The translations under genes and the position numbers were made by a program. A stretch of 51,455 bases of DNA from UMGS75 sp051872775 (lineage in GTDB: Bacteria; Bacillota_I; Bacilli_A; ML615J-28; CAG-313), in the NCBI GenBank assembly GCA_051872775.1, contig JBJEEE010000019.1:1-51455 (forward strand), written 5' to 3'. Every line of letters starts with the position of its first letter. Positions within the stretch are counted from its first letter, which is position 1. Below, piece after piece: positions 34,417 through 43,991 of the stretch. A model generated the notes under the pieces. It was not told the DNA's origin and searched no databases. It saw nothing but the letters and a program-made list of their open reading frames with translations.

Positions 34417-36897
34417 ATGGAAACACTTATTAATAAATTAAAAAATTCGAAAAATTGCATTGTTATTACATCAAATAGCATTAAAAATAATCTAATTTCA
34501 CTTTTATCAGGTATGCTAATAAATGTGAAGTTTAAGTCATTTGATGAGTTTACATCTGATTTGTTTGGCAAAATAGATGATAAAGTACTTCTACAAAATT
34601 GTCAAAAAAATGATAATATAGAAATAATAAAAACTAAATTAGATAATGCTATGATTGTTACACAAGATAGTGACAATCCTATAATTCATGAATTATACTT
34701 ATTAAACAAAAAAATTAAAACAATTATAAATGATAATTATCAAAATGTTTTAGAATACTATAACTTACATCAAATATATATAATTGGATATGATGGTAGT
34801 AATGATTTAGTAAATAAAGGTATCTCGTTGTTAAATAACGTGGAAATAGTAAAAATGAATTCAAAATCATATCATCATACACTTACTAACTTCGATGATT
34901 TTCAAGATGAGATTATATATATAATTGGTAGAATAATCAGTTTAATTAATGAAGGTGTTAATCCTAATAAAATCGTAGTTAATAGTATTAATAAAGATTA
35001 TGAAATTAAATTTAAAGAGTTATTGCAACTTGCTAATCTTGAAGTAGATTTTAATGAACAAATTCCTTTATTAAATATAGAATCAACAAAAAAATTTATT
35101 AATGATTTTTATAATAATTATCATGGTAAATTTAATGAAGAGTTTCCTAAATATCTTTCATCATTTAAAGCATTTTCCTCAAATAATGTAGAAGTAATCA
35201 AAGTATTAAATGTACTTAGTTATTTTGATTTTGATATCGATGATGACTATGCCAAAGATGTTGTTACCTATCTTTTGAAAAATCATTTTATTAAACTTAA
35301 AACTTTTGATCAAGCCATTAGATTTGAAAATGTATTTAATAATCTCTATGATGACGATACTTATATCTTTATTCCTAACTTTAATCAAGATGTTGTACCA
35401 GAGACAATAAAAGATAATAGCTACTTAAGTGATACTTTAAAAAAAGAATTAGGATTAATTACATCATATGAACACAATATGATAAATAAAAACAATGTTT
35501 GTGATTTTATTAAGAACAATAAATTTATTATTCTTACTTCATCTACAAACTCAACCACCCAAACTTATGTAAGAAATTCATTATTAAATGATGAAAGAAT
35601 ATCAAGTAATATTACTATTAATAAAGGAGTAATTGATGTAGAAAATATCAATAATTATTATCTTGCATATTTGAAATATCTAAAAGCAATGAATTTATAC
35701 AATTCTTACCATCTTGTAAGTGAGGACTATATAAAAGGATATTACACCTTTAATGTTCAAAGTAAAAATCAATATGATAGTAGTTTTACAGGTATAAACG
35801 AAAATATTTTGAATCGATATGTCAAACCATTAACATTGTCATATTCTTCAATTGATGATTATGCGAAATGTCCTTTTTATTATTATGTAAAACATATCTT
35901 AAAAATTGTGTGTAAAAAAGAACAAACTACAGAAAATATTAGTCTATTAGTAGGTATCGTATTTCACTATGTTCTTGAAAAATTGTTAAAGATTGATAAT
36001 CTTTGTGAATTAAGTAACGAGGAACTAAAGACTAAGATAGATATATATACACAAGATAAATTTAAAGAATTAGAAGTAGAAATAACCCCTAAAATAAACG
36101 TATATCTTCATAATTTAGAACCTACCTTATTAGAAGTAGTAAATCGCATTATTAATCATTTAAAAACAAGCGATTTTGAGACTTATAAGGTAGAACAAAA
36201 TGTTGAAATAAATATAACAGATGATATAAAATTAAGAGGAACAATAGATAAAATATTAAAATTAAATCTTAAAAAAAACCAAGATGTAGAAGGAAACTAC
36301 TATATTGTAATTGACTATAAAACTAATGCGGTGGAAGTTAGTTGGAAGAGTCTTGATGAAGGAATAGAATTACAACTTCCAATCTATTTATTATTTGTTA
36401 AAGAGTTAGATCCATCAGGATTAATAGGGGGAGCATATTTACAAAGTATTTTAGATAATTCATTGTATCGTTATAAAGATAATAAAACTTATGAACAGTT
36501 ATTTTTAAAAAGAACTGCTTTCAAAGGATATACTAATTCATCTTCTTCAATAATTAAAAGTATTGATTCAGAGTATAATAACGAAAACAGAGTATTACCA
36601 TCTAGTCCCTTTACTAGTAGTGGAGCATTATCAAGCTCTTTCAGCAATTTTGCATTGACAACCGAAGAATTTGATCAAGTAATTTGTTATACCAAAAAAC
36701 TAGTAAACGAAATTGGAAACCAAATTCAAAAAGGAAAGTTTGATATACGACCAAAGCAAATAAATGCGCAGAAAACAAGTTGTACCTATTGTCCATGTTT
36801 TATGATGTGTTATCATAATCCATCTCACATTGAACAAATTAAAGTACATAATGATTTAAGTTTTATTAAAGGAGATAACAATAATGAAATGGAGTAA
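34417..36897 (+). CDS. addB: AddB/RexB subunit of the helicase-nuclease, short form
   Basis: An 826-residue protein preceding addA. Four cysteines typical of the AddB iron-sulphur cluster are present: C485 (YAKCPFYYY), then C789, C792 and C798 (CTYCPCFMMC, spacing CX2CX5C). They bracket a PD-(D/E)XK nuclease domain with IDYKTN (D633, K635). AddAB resects double-strand breaks for RecA loading. Bacillus AddB has about 1166 residues and a P-loop near its start. Here no Walker A motif is visible and about 300 residues are missing, mostly from the helicase-like part. Streptococcal RexB also lacks the P-loop. AAAGGG precedes the ATG. Confidence 0.9.
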   Translation: METLINKLKNSKNCIVITSNSIKNNLISLLSGMLINVKFKSFDEFTSDLFGKIDDKVLLQNCQKNDNIEIIKTKLDNAMIVTQDSDNPIIHELYLLNKKIKTIINDNYQNVLEYYNLHQIYIIGYDGSNDLVNKGISLLNNVEIVKMNSKSYHHTLTNFDDFQDEIIYIIGRIISLINEGVNPNKIVVNSINKDYEIKFKELLQLANLEVDFNEQIPLLNIESTKKFINDFYNNYHGKFNEEFPKYLSSFKAFSSNNVEVIKVLNVLSYFDFDIDDDYAKDVVTYLLKNHFIKLKTFDQAIRFENVFNNLYDDDTYIFIPNFNQDVVPETIKDNSYLSDTLKKELGLITSYEHNMINKNNVCDFIKNNKFIILTSSTNSTTQTYVRNSLLNDERISSNITINKGVIDVENINNYYLAYLKYLKAMNLYNSYHLVSEDYIKGYYTFNVQSKNQYDSSFTGINENILNRYVKPLTLSYSSIDDYAKCPFYYYVKHILKIVCKKEQTTENISLLVGIVFHYVLEKLLKIDNLCELSNEELKTKIDIYTQDKFKELEVEITPKINVYLHNLEPTLLEVVNRIINHLKTSDFETYKVEQNVEINITDDIKLRGTIDKILKLNLKKNQDVEGNYYIVIDYKTNAVEVSWKSLDEGIELQLPIYLLFVKELDPSGLIGGAYLQSILDNSLYRYKDNKTYEQLFLKRTAFKGYTNSSSSIIKSIDSEYNNENRVLPSSPFTSSGALSSSFSNFALTTEEFDQVICYTKKLVNEIGNQIQKGKFDIRPKQINAQKTSCTYCPCFMMCYHNPSHIEQIKVHNDLSFIKGDNNNEME

Positions 36898-39800
36898 AGA
36901 ACAGTTACTAGCAATTGAAGAATCAAATAAATCTATTTTAGTTAGTGCTGGCGCTGGCTCCGGTAAGACGGCGGTTTTAACCCAGAGACTACTTAAAAAG
37001 ATAGAAAATGGAACCAAAATGGAAGAGTTAATCGTTTTAACTTTTACCGTTTTAGCCGCAAAAGAAATGAAGGAACGTTTAAGAAGTGCCCTTCAACAAT
37101 CAGATAATCCTAAATGTATGGAACAACTTACCTTTATTGATAATGCGTGTATCGGTACATTTGATTCTTATACCAATCAACTCGTAAAAAAGTATCACTA
37201 TCTATTGGGTATTCCAAGAGCCTTTAATATAGTGAGTGACAATGATTTTTCTTTAACTTCTTTAGAAATACTTAACGAGATATTTAAAGAACAATATGAA
37301 GCAAATAATAAGAATTTTATCTCTTTTATTACTAAGTTTAGTGTTAAAGATGATGATGGTATTGTCAATAGCTGTTTAAACATCTATAAAAACATGCGTT
37401 TAAACCCAGACTATATGAATATATTAAACAATTATGAAAGTTTCTATGATTCAAGTTATATTGATGAACTTCTTTTACAATATGATAAACTACTTATCCC
37501 ATATTTCTTAGAGATTAAAACATATCTAAAAGAATTAGAAGACTACACTAGTGATATAAAACTAAAAAATCATTATGATAAACTATATGAAGTGTTAGTC
37601 GAATATTTACATTATCATACTTATGATGATTTTCAAACGATCACTGCGATTAAATTTCCAACCTTACCTTCTAAAGTTGAAGATTTAGAAGAAAAAGAGA
37701 ATTATCGTCAAATATATGATGATTTAAAAAAATATGTAAACACAATTAAGAAAAAGTTTATCTATACCTCATCTGATGAACTAAGAGCAAGTTATCTTGC
37801 GACAAAAGAAGACTGTATGGTTATTGTATCATTAATTAAAGAATTAGATTATCGCTTGAAACAATATAAGAAAAAAACATGTTCATATGATTTTACGGAT
37901 ATTGCCTTAATGGCAATCAAAATTATTGAGGAATTTGATTTTGTAAGGGAAGAAATTAGAAATAAAACATGTGAAATCCTAATCGATGAATATCAAGATA
38001 CCTCTGATATTCAAGAACGACTCATAAACTTAATTTGTAAAGATAATGTTTATATGGTAGGAGATATTAAACAATCAATATATCGTTTTCGTAATGCTAA
38101 CCCTTTAATTTTTAAAGAAAAATATCATACTTTACAAGTGACTCCACCTAATATGGTAATTGATTTATCCCAAAATTTTAGATCACGTAAAGAAGTATTA
38201 GATGCGGTAAACTTAATTTTCTCTGCTTTAATGGGAGCAGAAATCGGTGGTGTTGATTACAACTACGCCCATGAACTTCATTTTGGATTCTCTAAATATG
38301 AAGATTATAATGAAGAAAATAATCAAATGCAGATACTTACCTATCCATTTGAAAGAAAACCAAAATCATCAGTAAATAACGATGATATATCGGAAGATGA
38401 AGAAGACGAAAATGAGGAACAAACGCAAACATTTACAAAAGACGAAATTGAAGCATTTATTATTGGTAAAGATATACTAAGTAAAGTTAATAAATATAAA
38501 GTTTACCATAAAGATATAGACACATATGGTCCAGCTACATATAAAGATTTTGCTATCTTAGTGATGGATAAAAAGAAAATGCAAATATATGCTAAAGTAT
38601 TTGAATATTTAGGTCTTCCACTCAAGGTTCATGAAGATATTATATTAACCAATAACAATGATATCTTTGCGATAATCAGTTTATTACGTTTAATATATAT
38701 ATTTTATAATAACAAACAAGCAAGTAAACAAGAATTAAAAGAAGTTCTATTATCTTTTTTAAGGAGTTTCATTGTTAATTTACCGGATGATGAAATCTTC
38801 CAAATTATAACGGACGCAAATGTTGATGAAATGTTTAAAAAAACACTCCCTGATTTATATCAAAAGTGTCAACAAATCGCAAGCCAAATCAATGAACTAA
38901 ACTTATCCAATATTTTAACTCTTATTTTTAAAGAGTTTTCTGTATACGAAAAGATGCTAACATTATCAGATGTGGCTTCATCTGAGTATAATCTAAACTA
39001 CTTATTTCAAATATGTGAAAGTCTTACAAGTTTAAACTATTCATTTAAGGAAATGATAGATTACTTAAATTTATTAGTGAATGATTCAAAATTTGAAATA
39101 AAGATACCTATACCTGCTTCCAATAATAATGATGTAATCAATATGATGACTATACACGCATCTAAAGGATTAGAGTTTCCTATTTGTTATTTTCCTGAAT
39201 TATATAAAAAATTTAACTTTGAAGATTTGAAAAGAGATATTTTCTATAGCAAAGACTATCAAATTATTGCATCTGTTTTAAAAGATAGACTCTTATACAA
39301 ACCACTTACTTATTTTTTAGAAAAAGAAAACTTTCTTAAAGCTGAAGTAAGTGAAAAAATCCGTTTATTTTATGTAGCATTAACGAGACCGCGTGAACAA
39401 ATCATCATGGTTATGCCAACTAGTGAAAGTGACAAACCTAAAAGTACATCTGATATTGCGAAAATGGGCATTAAGACTTTTAAAGATATGTTGTTATGCC
39501 TTAATGATATTATTGAACCATATAAGCATCCTATCGATATCAATTCATTAGGTCTTACTAAGGAATATTTATATCCTAAAAAGCAACAAAACTTGCATCT
39601 TGATAATGAGCAAATACTATCATTTTATAATATAACATTAAAAAATCATACAACATTATCAATGCGTGCTTCAGCATCAGTGGTAAAATATCATACTAAA
39701 GAAGACCTTGATAAAATGAATGAGGGAACTAGAATTCATAAAATTCTAGAATTACTTGATTTGACAAATCCAGATCTAGAAAAACTTTTGCCGAAAGATC

Positions 39801-40099
39801 AAAAGCTAATAAAAGGTTTTATTAATCATCCCTTCATAAAAAGTCTAAATATTATTAATCATTATCATGAATATCATTTTATAACAACTCAAGATGAAGT
39901 ACAAATCAATGGTATAATCGACTTAATTATTGAAACGGAAGAATCCTACTATATTATTGATTATAAATTATATGACACAAATAAAGAAGAGTATACTAAA
40001 CAACTTAATATATATAAAAATTATTTATCAAATATAGTAAATAAACCAGTATATTCTTACCTTTACTCTATAATAAAAAATGATTTTACGAAAGTATAA
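36884..40099 (+). CDS. addA: AddA helicase-nuclease subunit
   Basis: A 1071-residue UvrD-type helicase with a C-terminal nuclease. Walker A is SAGAGSGKT (21-29). Helicase motifs IDEYQDTS, VGDIKQSIYRFR and TIHASKGLEFP follow. The nuclease domain shows GIIDLII and IIDYK (D1026, K1028). It is shorter than Bacillus AddA (about 1232). The start overlaps addB by 14 bases, with AAAGGAG inside addB, so the two subunits are translationally coupled. A Glu/Asp-rich insert, SEDEEDENEEQ, sits near 505-515. Together with AddB it processes DNA ends in recombination repair and probably transformation. Confidence 0.95.
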   Translation: MKWSKEQLLAIEESNKSILVSAGAGSGKTAVLTQRLLKKIENGTKMEELIVLTFTVLAAKEMKERLRSALQQSDNPKCMEQLTFIDNACIGTFDSYTNQLVKKYHYLLGIPRAFNIVSDNDFSLTSLEILNEIFKEQYEANNKNFISFITKFSVKDDDGIVNSCLNIYKNMRLNPDYMNILNNYESFYDSSYIDELLLQYDKLLIPYFLEIKTYLKELEDYTSDIKLKNHYDKLYEVLVEYLHYHTYDDFQTITAIKFPTLPSKVEDLEEKENYRQIYDDLKKYVNTIKKKFIYTSSDELRASYLATKEDCMVIVSLIKELDYRLKQYKKKTCSYDFTDIALMAIKIIEEFDFVREEIRNKTCEILIDEYQDTSDIQERLINLICKDNVYMVGDIKQSIYRFRNANPLIFKEKYHTLQVTPPNMVIDLSQNFRSRKEVLDAVNLIFSALMGAEIGGVDYNYAHELHFGFSKYEDYNEENNQMQILTYPFERKPKSSVNNDDISEDEEDENEEQTQTFTKDEIEAFIIGKDILSKVNKYKVYHKDIDTYGPATYKDFAILVMDKKKMQIYAKVFEYLGLPLKVHEDIILTNNNDIFAIISLLRLIYIFYNNKQASKQELKEVLLSFLRSFIVNLPDDEIFQIITDANVDEMFKKTLPDLYQKCQQIASQINELNLSNILTLIFKEFSVYEKMLTLSDVASSEYNLNYLFQICESLTSLNYSFKEMIDYLNLLVNDSKFEIKIPIPASNNNDVINMMTIHASKGLEFPICYFPELYKKFNFEDLKRDIFYSKDYQIIASVLKDRLLYKPLTYFLEKENFLKAEVSEKIRLFYVALTRPREQIIMVMPTSESDKPKSTSDIAKMGIKTFKDMLLCLNDIIEPYKHPIDINSLGLTKEYLYPKKQQNLHLDNEQILSFYNITLKNHTTLSMRASASVVKYHTKEDLDKMNEGTRIHKILELLDLTNPDLEKLLPKDQKLIKGFINHPFIKSLNIINHYHEYHFITTQDEVQINGIIDLIIETEESYYIIDYKLYDTNKEEYTKQLNIYKNYLSNIVNKPVYSYLYSIIKNDFTKV

Positions 40100-40117
40100 T
40101 AAACATTAGTGCATAAT

Positions 40118-40146
40118 TTGACAATTTTAAACTAAAATGATAAAAT
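40118..40146 (+). promoter_or_regulatory. Consensus promoter of the RND exporter gene
   Basis: TTGACA (40118-40123), 17 bases, TAAAAT (40141-40146) with TGA before it. An in-frame ATG at 40137 lies inside this promoter and so cannot be the start codon. Confidence 0.82.
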
Positions 40147-40181
40147 ATCTTCTAGTAAAAGATAAAAAAAGAGGGGAAAAA

Positions 40182-43100
40182 ATGAATTTCTTAAAGAAAA
40201 TAATTCAAAGGAAAGTTACTATTTGTATTGTCGTATTTATTCTAGTTTGTCTTGGTATTTTTTCAGTTACAAGTATGCCAGTCAAACTCCTTCCAGATTT
40301 GAATATTCCTATCCTTGGGGTATCCATTGTCTATCCTGGAGCTGCTCCTGAGGTTGTCAATCAAGATGTAACTAGTCAACTAGAAGATAGTTTAACTAAT
40401 ATTACTAATGTTACTGATGTAACAAGTTACTCTTTAGATAATGTTGCCGTCGTAATTTTAAGTTTTGAATATGAAACGAATCTAGATGATAAAAAAGCAG
40501 AAATCAATGAAATTATTGATAAACTAAATTTACCATCTGTTTGTTATAATCCAGAGATTGTTGAAGTTGATTTCAATTCGTCTGCTCTTGCAAGCATTGT
40601 AATTACTAATGATGATGATAATTTTGATAATATCAAGAAAGTAGCAAGTAATCTTAAAAAAGAGTTTTTAGGAATAGATGGAGTGGGAAGTGTTGAGGTT
40701 AAAGGACTTCCTACTAGTAGTGTAAGTATTAAGCCAATTATGGGGCTTGAGATGATTTCATTATTACTAGTAGAGAAATTATCTTACCAAGCATATGACA
40801 TTCCCCTTGGAAGTATTAATACAAATAATGGGATAATCTCAATCCGAAATGAGAGCGCCCCACACGATTTACTTGATTTAGCAAGTACTAGTATTACGAT
40901 TCCCCTTCCTCGTTCAACTTGGTTAATGCTACATTCATATCAAACGATATTAAAGAATTTAGAAACAGAATATGGTACGCTTTTATCATCATTTACAAAT
41001 AATAATCTTAGTGCTCTATTTGATAAATATAACGCATTAAGTATTGATGAACTAGATTCATTTATTAGTTTAATTTTGGAATATAAAGATAAAATAGATA
41101 GTATTCCCAATGAACAGTATGATTCTGAAGCAATTGTTAAAAAATATCTTCTTCCATTAATGAGTTATGGAATAACCATCAATCAAAATCTTGTTGATCA
41201 ATTTAGAAATATGGATAAAACTAAATTAAGTAACTTGTTAGATCAAGTTAAGTTAATTAAACAAACAAATCTTAAGTTATCAGTTGAATTAATTAGTTTT
41301 ATTTCCTCTCTTGATATAGATAAAATAGTATATGATGAAGCCGTGGTTGATAATGTAACCCCTTTAGAAAATGATAATACAAACATTGGAAGATATACAG
41401 TATCACTTTGCAATGTCAAAGAAGAAGATGGTGTTACAATAATTACCCCTAACGTTGCTTATCTTGATGTAGAAACTACTTATGATACTTATTCATATTA
41501 TAATAATCATATAGGTGTTACCATTGAAGTGTATGGCAAATCGGGATGTAATACTTCCGAAATTGTCAAAAATGTTAAGCAAGTAATTAGTAATAATAAT
41601 TCTGATTTAAGTACATCGATTGTTTTACTTGATGATCAAGCTGAATTTATCGACGATTCATTGTCAAATGTCTTAACCTCAATTATTATCGGTGGTGTGC
41701 TTGCAATTATCGTTATATATTTGTTCTTAAGAAAAGTTAGATCATCCCTTGTTATTGCCATCACCATGCCTTTAAGTGTGTTAACAACTTTAATAATTCT
41801 TTATTTAATGGGAATCACGCTTAATATGGTTTCACTTGGCGGTCTTGCGGTTGGAATTGGAATGTTGGTTGATAATAGTATTGTTGTTATTGAATCCATT
41901 ACTAAACGACGTGAGAATGATAAAATGATGGTCAAAGATGCTTGCTTTAATGGAACTAAAGATGTAATTGGTTCATTGTTTGCGTCAACTTTAACAACAG
42001 TATGTGTTTTTATTCCGATCTTATTTACAAAAGGTCTAACCAAAGAAATATTTACTGATTTAGCATGGGCTGTGGTTTTATCACTTTCTATTTCCTTTAT
42101 TATTGCGGTAATTGTTATCCCTACACTATATGGTCTTATTTGTAATTCAAAAAAAGAAGAAGAAATCAAACAAGATAAATTTACCCAAAAACTTGAGGGT
42201 AAATATCAAAACTTTTTAGAAAAAATATTGCATAAAAAAAGGATTATCGTGGTTTCCATGCTTATAGTCTTTCTTGCAAGTATTGGGCTAGTATTGACCA
42301 GAGGAATGGAATTTCTACCACCTAGTGATAAAGGACTAATTGAAATAAATCTAGGATATGAGAGTAAAACAACCCTAGAAGAAGCTAATACCGATACATT
42401 AAGAATTAAAGAACGGATAGAAGAAAACATTGATAATATTGATAGTCTTTCGATATCTGTTGGAAAACTTGGATTGATTAAAAGTTCAATGAATGGTAGT
42501 ATTCGCCTTCAATTAAATAGTAAGGCTAAGAAAACAAAGGAAGTAGTTCAAGATATCCGCGAATTATTAAAAGATGAAAAAGCGAGTGTTAATGTCAAAG
42601 AGGTAGATGGTATTGTAGCTAGTATTACAAGTAATTTTAATGATTTATCGATTAGTTTAATGGGAGAAGATGAACAGACTTTAATTGAAATAACTAACAA
42701 AATAGAAACAAAATTACTTAGTCAAAAGGGTATTACTGGAGTTACTAACAACCTAACCTCACTTCAAACTGAATATAAGATTGATGTCGATATTAATAAA
42801 TGTAATGAGTACGGCATTGATTATCCAACCCTAATCCAAACCCTAAGAGTAGGGCTTGCGGGATATGAAGTAGGAACGATAGTTAATGATAAAGAAGAAG
42901 TCAAAATTTCGGTATCATTTATGAATAAGTCTATTACTTCATATGATGATTTAGCTAATTTTATGGTTACAACTAATGATGGATTAGTAATCCATTTATC
43001 TGATATTGCTGAAATAAAATCAAGTAATGAAAAAGTCTTAATACTAAAAGACAATGGTCAATTACTTGTTCAAATATCAGTTGATACATACAATCTAGAT

Positions 43101-43721
43101 ACTGGTAGTGCTTCAAAGATTATTGATAAAGTAACAAACGAAGTGTTAAAAGACTATCCCGGATACAGTGTTAAAGCAAGTGGGGTTCAATCATACTTGA
43201 ATGATGCTTTTAGTGGTCTAATTGTGGCATTAGTTATTTCTATTTTCTTACTATATGGTGTTATGGCTTGTCAATTTGAATCATTTACAAAACCATTAAT
43301 TATCATGGCATCAATTCCACTTACTTTTACGGGTGCCTTCCTTGCTCTTACAATAACTAATGTGTCTTTAAATATCGTATCATTTATAGGTATAATTATG
43401 TTAATGGGTGTAATTGTAAATAATGCCATTATTATGCTAGATGAGATTAAACGTCTTAAAGAAGAAGAGCAACTAAGTGAATATGATGCAGTCATAAAAG
43501 GATGTAGTAATCGTGTTCGTCCTATCTTAATGACAACCTTAACTACCGTTTTAGCTTTAATTCCTCTTTCTCTAGGTCTTGGCAGTGGAGGAGAATTAAT
43601 GCAACCAATGGGCATAGTTGTAATTGGTGGTTTACTATTCGGTACAGCTGTAACGTTAATGCTAATTCCAAGTATTTACTGTGGCGTTAAGAAAATAAAA
43701 AAACCTACACAAGAAAATTAA
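40182..43721 (+). CDS. RND-superfamily exporter (HAE1/SwrC-like) with a helical insertion in the first loop
   Basis: A 1179-residue transporter with the two-fold RND layout of twelve membrane helices and two large extracytoplasmic loops. The first loop opens with PGAAPEVV, as in the AcrB/SwrC group. The proton-relay helix contains GLAVGIGMLVDNSIVVIE. The second half has MGVIVNNAIIMLDEI. Gram-positive SwrC-type proteins have about 1065 residues. Here about 150 mostly helical residues (about 243-400) are inserted in the first loop. No membrane-fusion partner is nearby. The ATG follows AGAGGGG. It likely exports lipopeptides, drugs or lipids, with unknown substrate. Confidence 0.9.
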   Translation: MNFLKKIIQRKVTICIVVFILVCLGIFSVTSMPVKLLPDLNIPILGVSIVYPGAAPEVVNQDVTSQLEDSLTNITNVTDVTSYSLDNVAVVILSFEYETNLDDKKAEINEIIDKLNLPSVCYNPEIVEVDFNSSALASIVITNDDDNFDNIKKVASNLKKEFLGIDGVGSVEVKGLPTSSVSIKPIMGLEMISLLLVEKLSYQAYDIPLGSINTNNGIISIRNESAPHDLLDLASTSITIPLPRSTWLMLHSYQTILKNLETEYGTLLSSFTNNNLSALFDKYNALSIDELDSFISLILEYKDKIDSIPNEQYDSEAIVKKYLLPLMSYGITINQNLVDQFRNMDKTKLSNLLDQVKLIKQTNLKLSVELISFISSLDIDKIVYDEAVVDNVTPLENDNTNIGRYTVSLCNVKEEDGVTIITPNVAYLDVETTYDTYSYYNNHIGVTIEVYGKSGCNTSEIVKNVKQVISNNNSDLSTSIVLLDDQAEFIDDSLSNVLTSIIIGGVLAIIVIYLFLRKVRSSLVIAITMPLSVLTTLIILYLMGITLNMVSLGGLAVGIGMLVDNSIVVIESITKRRENDKMMVKDACFNGTKDVIGSLFASTLTTVCVFIPILFTKGLTKEIFTDLAWAVVLSLSISFIIAVIVIPTLYGLICNSKKEEEIKQDKFTQKLEGKYQNFLEKILHKKRIIVVSMLIVFLASIGLVLTRGMEFLPPSDKGLIEINLGYESKTTLEEANTDTLRIKERIEENIDNIDSLSISVGKLGLIKSSMNGSIRLQLNSKAKKTKEVVQDIRELLKDEKASVNVKEVDGIVASITSNFNDLSISLMGEDEQTLIEITNKIETKLLSQKGITGVTNNLTSLQTEYKIDVDINKCNEYGIDYPTLIQTLRVGLAGYEVGTIVNDKEEVKISVSFMNKSITSYDDLANFMVTTNDGLVIHLSDIAEIKSSNEKVLILKDNGQLLVQISVDTYNLDTGSASKIIDKVTNEVLKDYPGYSVKASGVQSYLNDAFSGLIVALVISIFLLYGVMACQFESFTKPLIIMASIPLTFTGAFLALTITNVSLNIVSFIGIIMLMGVIVNNAIIMLDEIKRLKEEEQLSEYDAVIKGCSNRVRPILMTTLTTVLALIPLSLGLGSGGELMQPMGIVVIGGLLFGTAVTLMLIPSIYCGVKKIKKPTQEN

Positions 43722-43796
43722 ATAAATTAAGTTCATTTTAGATTAGTATTTATACTTCTTTAAAGTATTATATTATGAGCATAATATTTCTAAAAA

Positions 43797-43855
43797 AAAG
43801 GAATTGACAAAAGAACATGTTCGTTAAAAACGGATATGTTCTTTTCAATTCCTTT
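43797..43855 (+). terminator. Long hairpin downstream of the RND gene
   Basis: AAAGGAATTG (43797-43806) pairs with CAATTCCTTT (43846-43855). Inside, AAAAGAACAT (43809-43818) pairs with ATGTTCTTTT (43836-43845), with an AC bulge on the 5' side. It lies about 75 bases after the stop. The T run after it is poor, so it could be a terminator or a 3' RNA-stabilising structure. Confidence 0.55.
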
Positions 43856-43936
43856 AATTATTTTAGCGATGTTGTTTATATATATGTTAATTAGCTAAGA
43901 TAAGGATAATTAAAGTGAATTTTTATAAATTATCGT

Positions 43937-43965
43937 TTGACAAAATATGACAACAGGAGTATAAT
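43937..43965 (+). promoter_or_regulatory. Consensus promoter of the MATE gene
   Basis: TTGACA (43937-43942), 17 bases, TATAAT (43960-43965), a perfect match to both hexamers, 26 bases before the ATG. Confidence 0.88.
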
Positions 43966-43991
43966 CTACGTTATGAAAGAAGTGTGACATC

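Noticed and set aside
40137..40181. ATG start 15 codons upstream for the RND exporter
   Set aside because: It lies between the -35 and -10 of a near-consensus promoter, so it would not be transcribed from it. The ATG at 40182 has AGAGGGG.
43813..43822. GAACATGTTC palindrome as an SOS box
   Set aside because: The Bacillus LexA site needs GAAC-N4-GTTC. This has only two bases between the halves and is part of a larger RNA-type hairpin.
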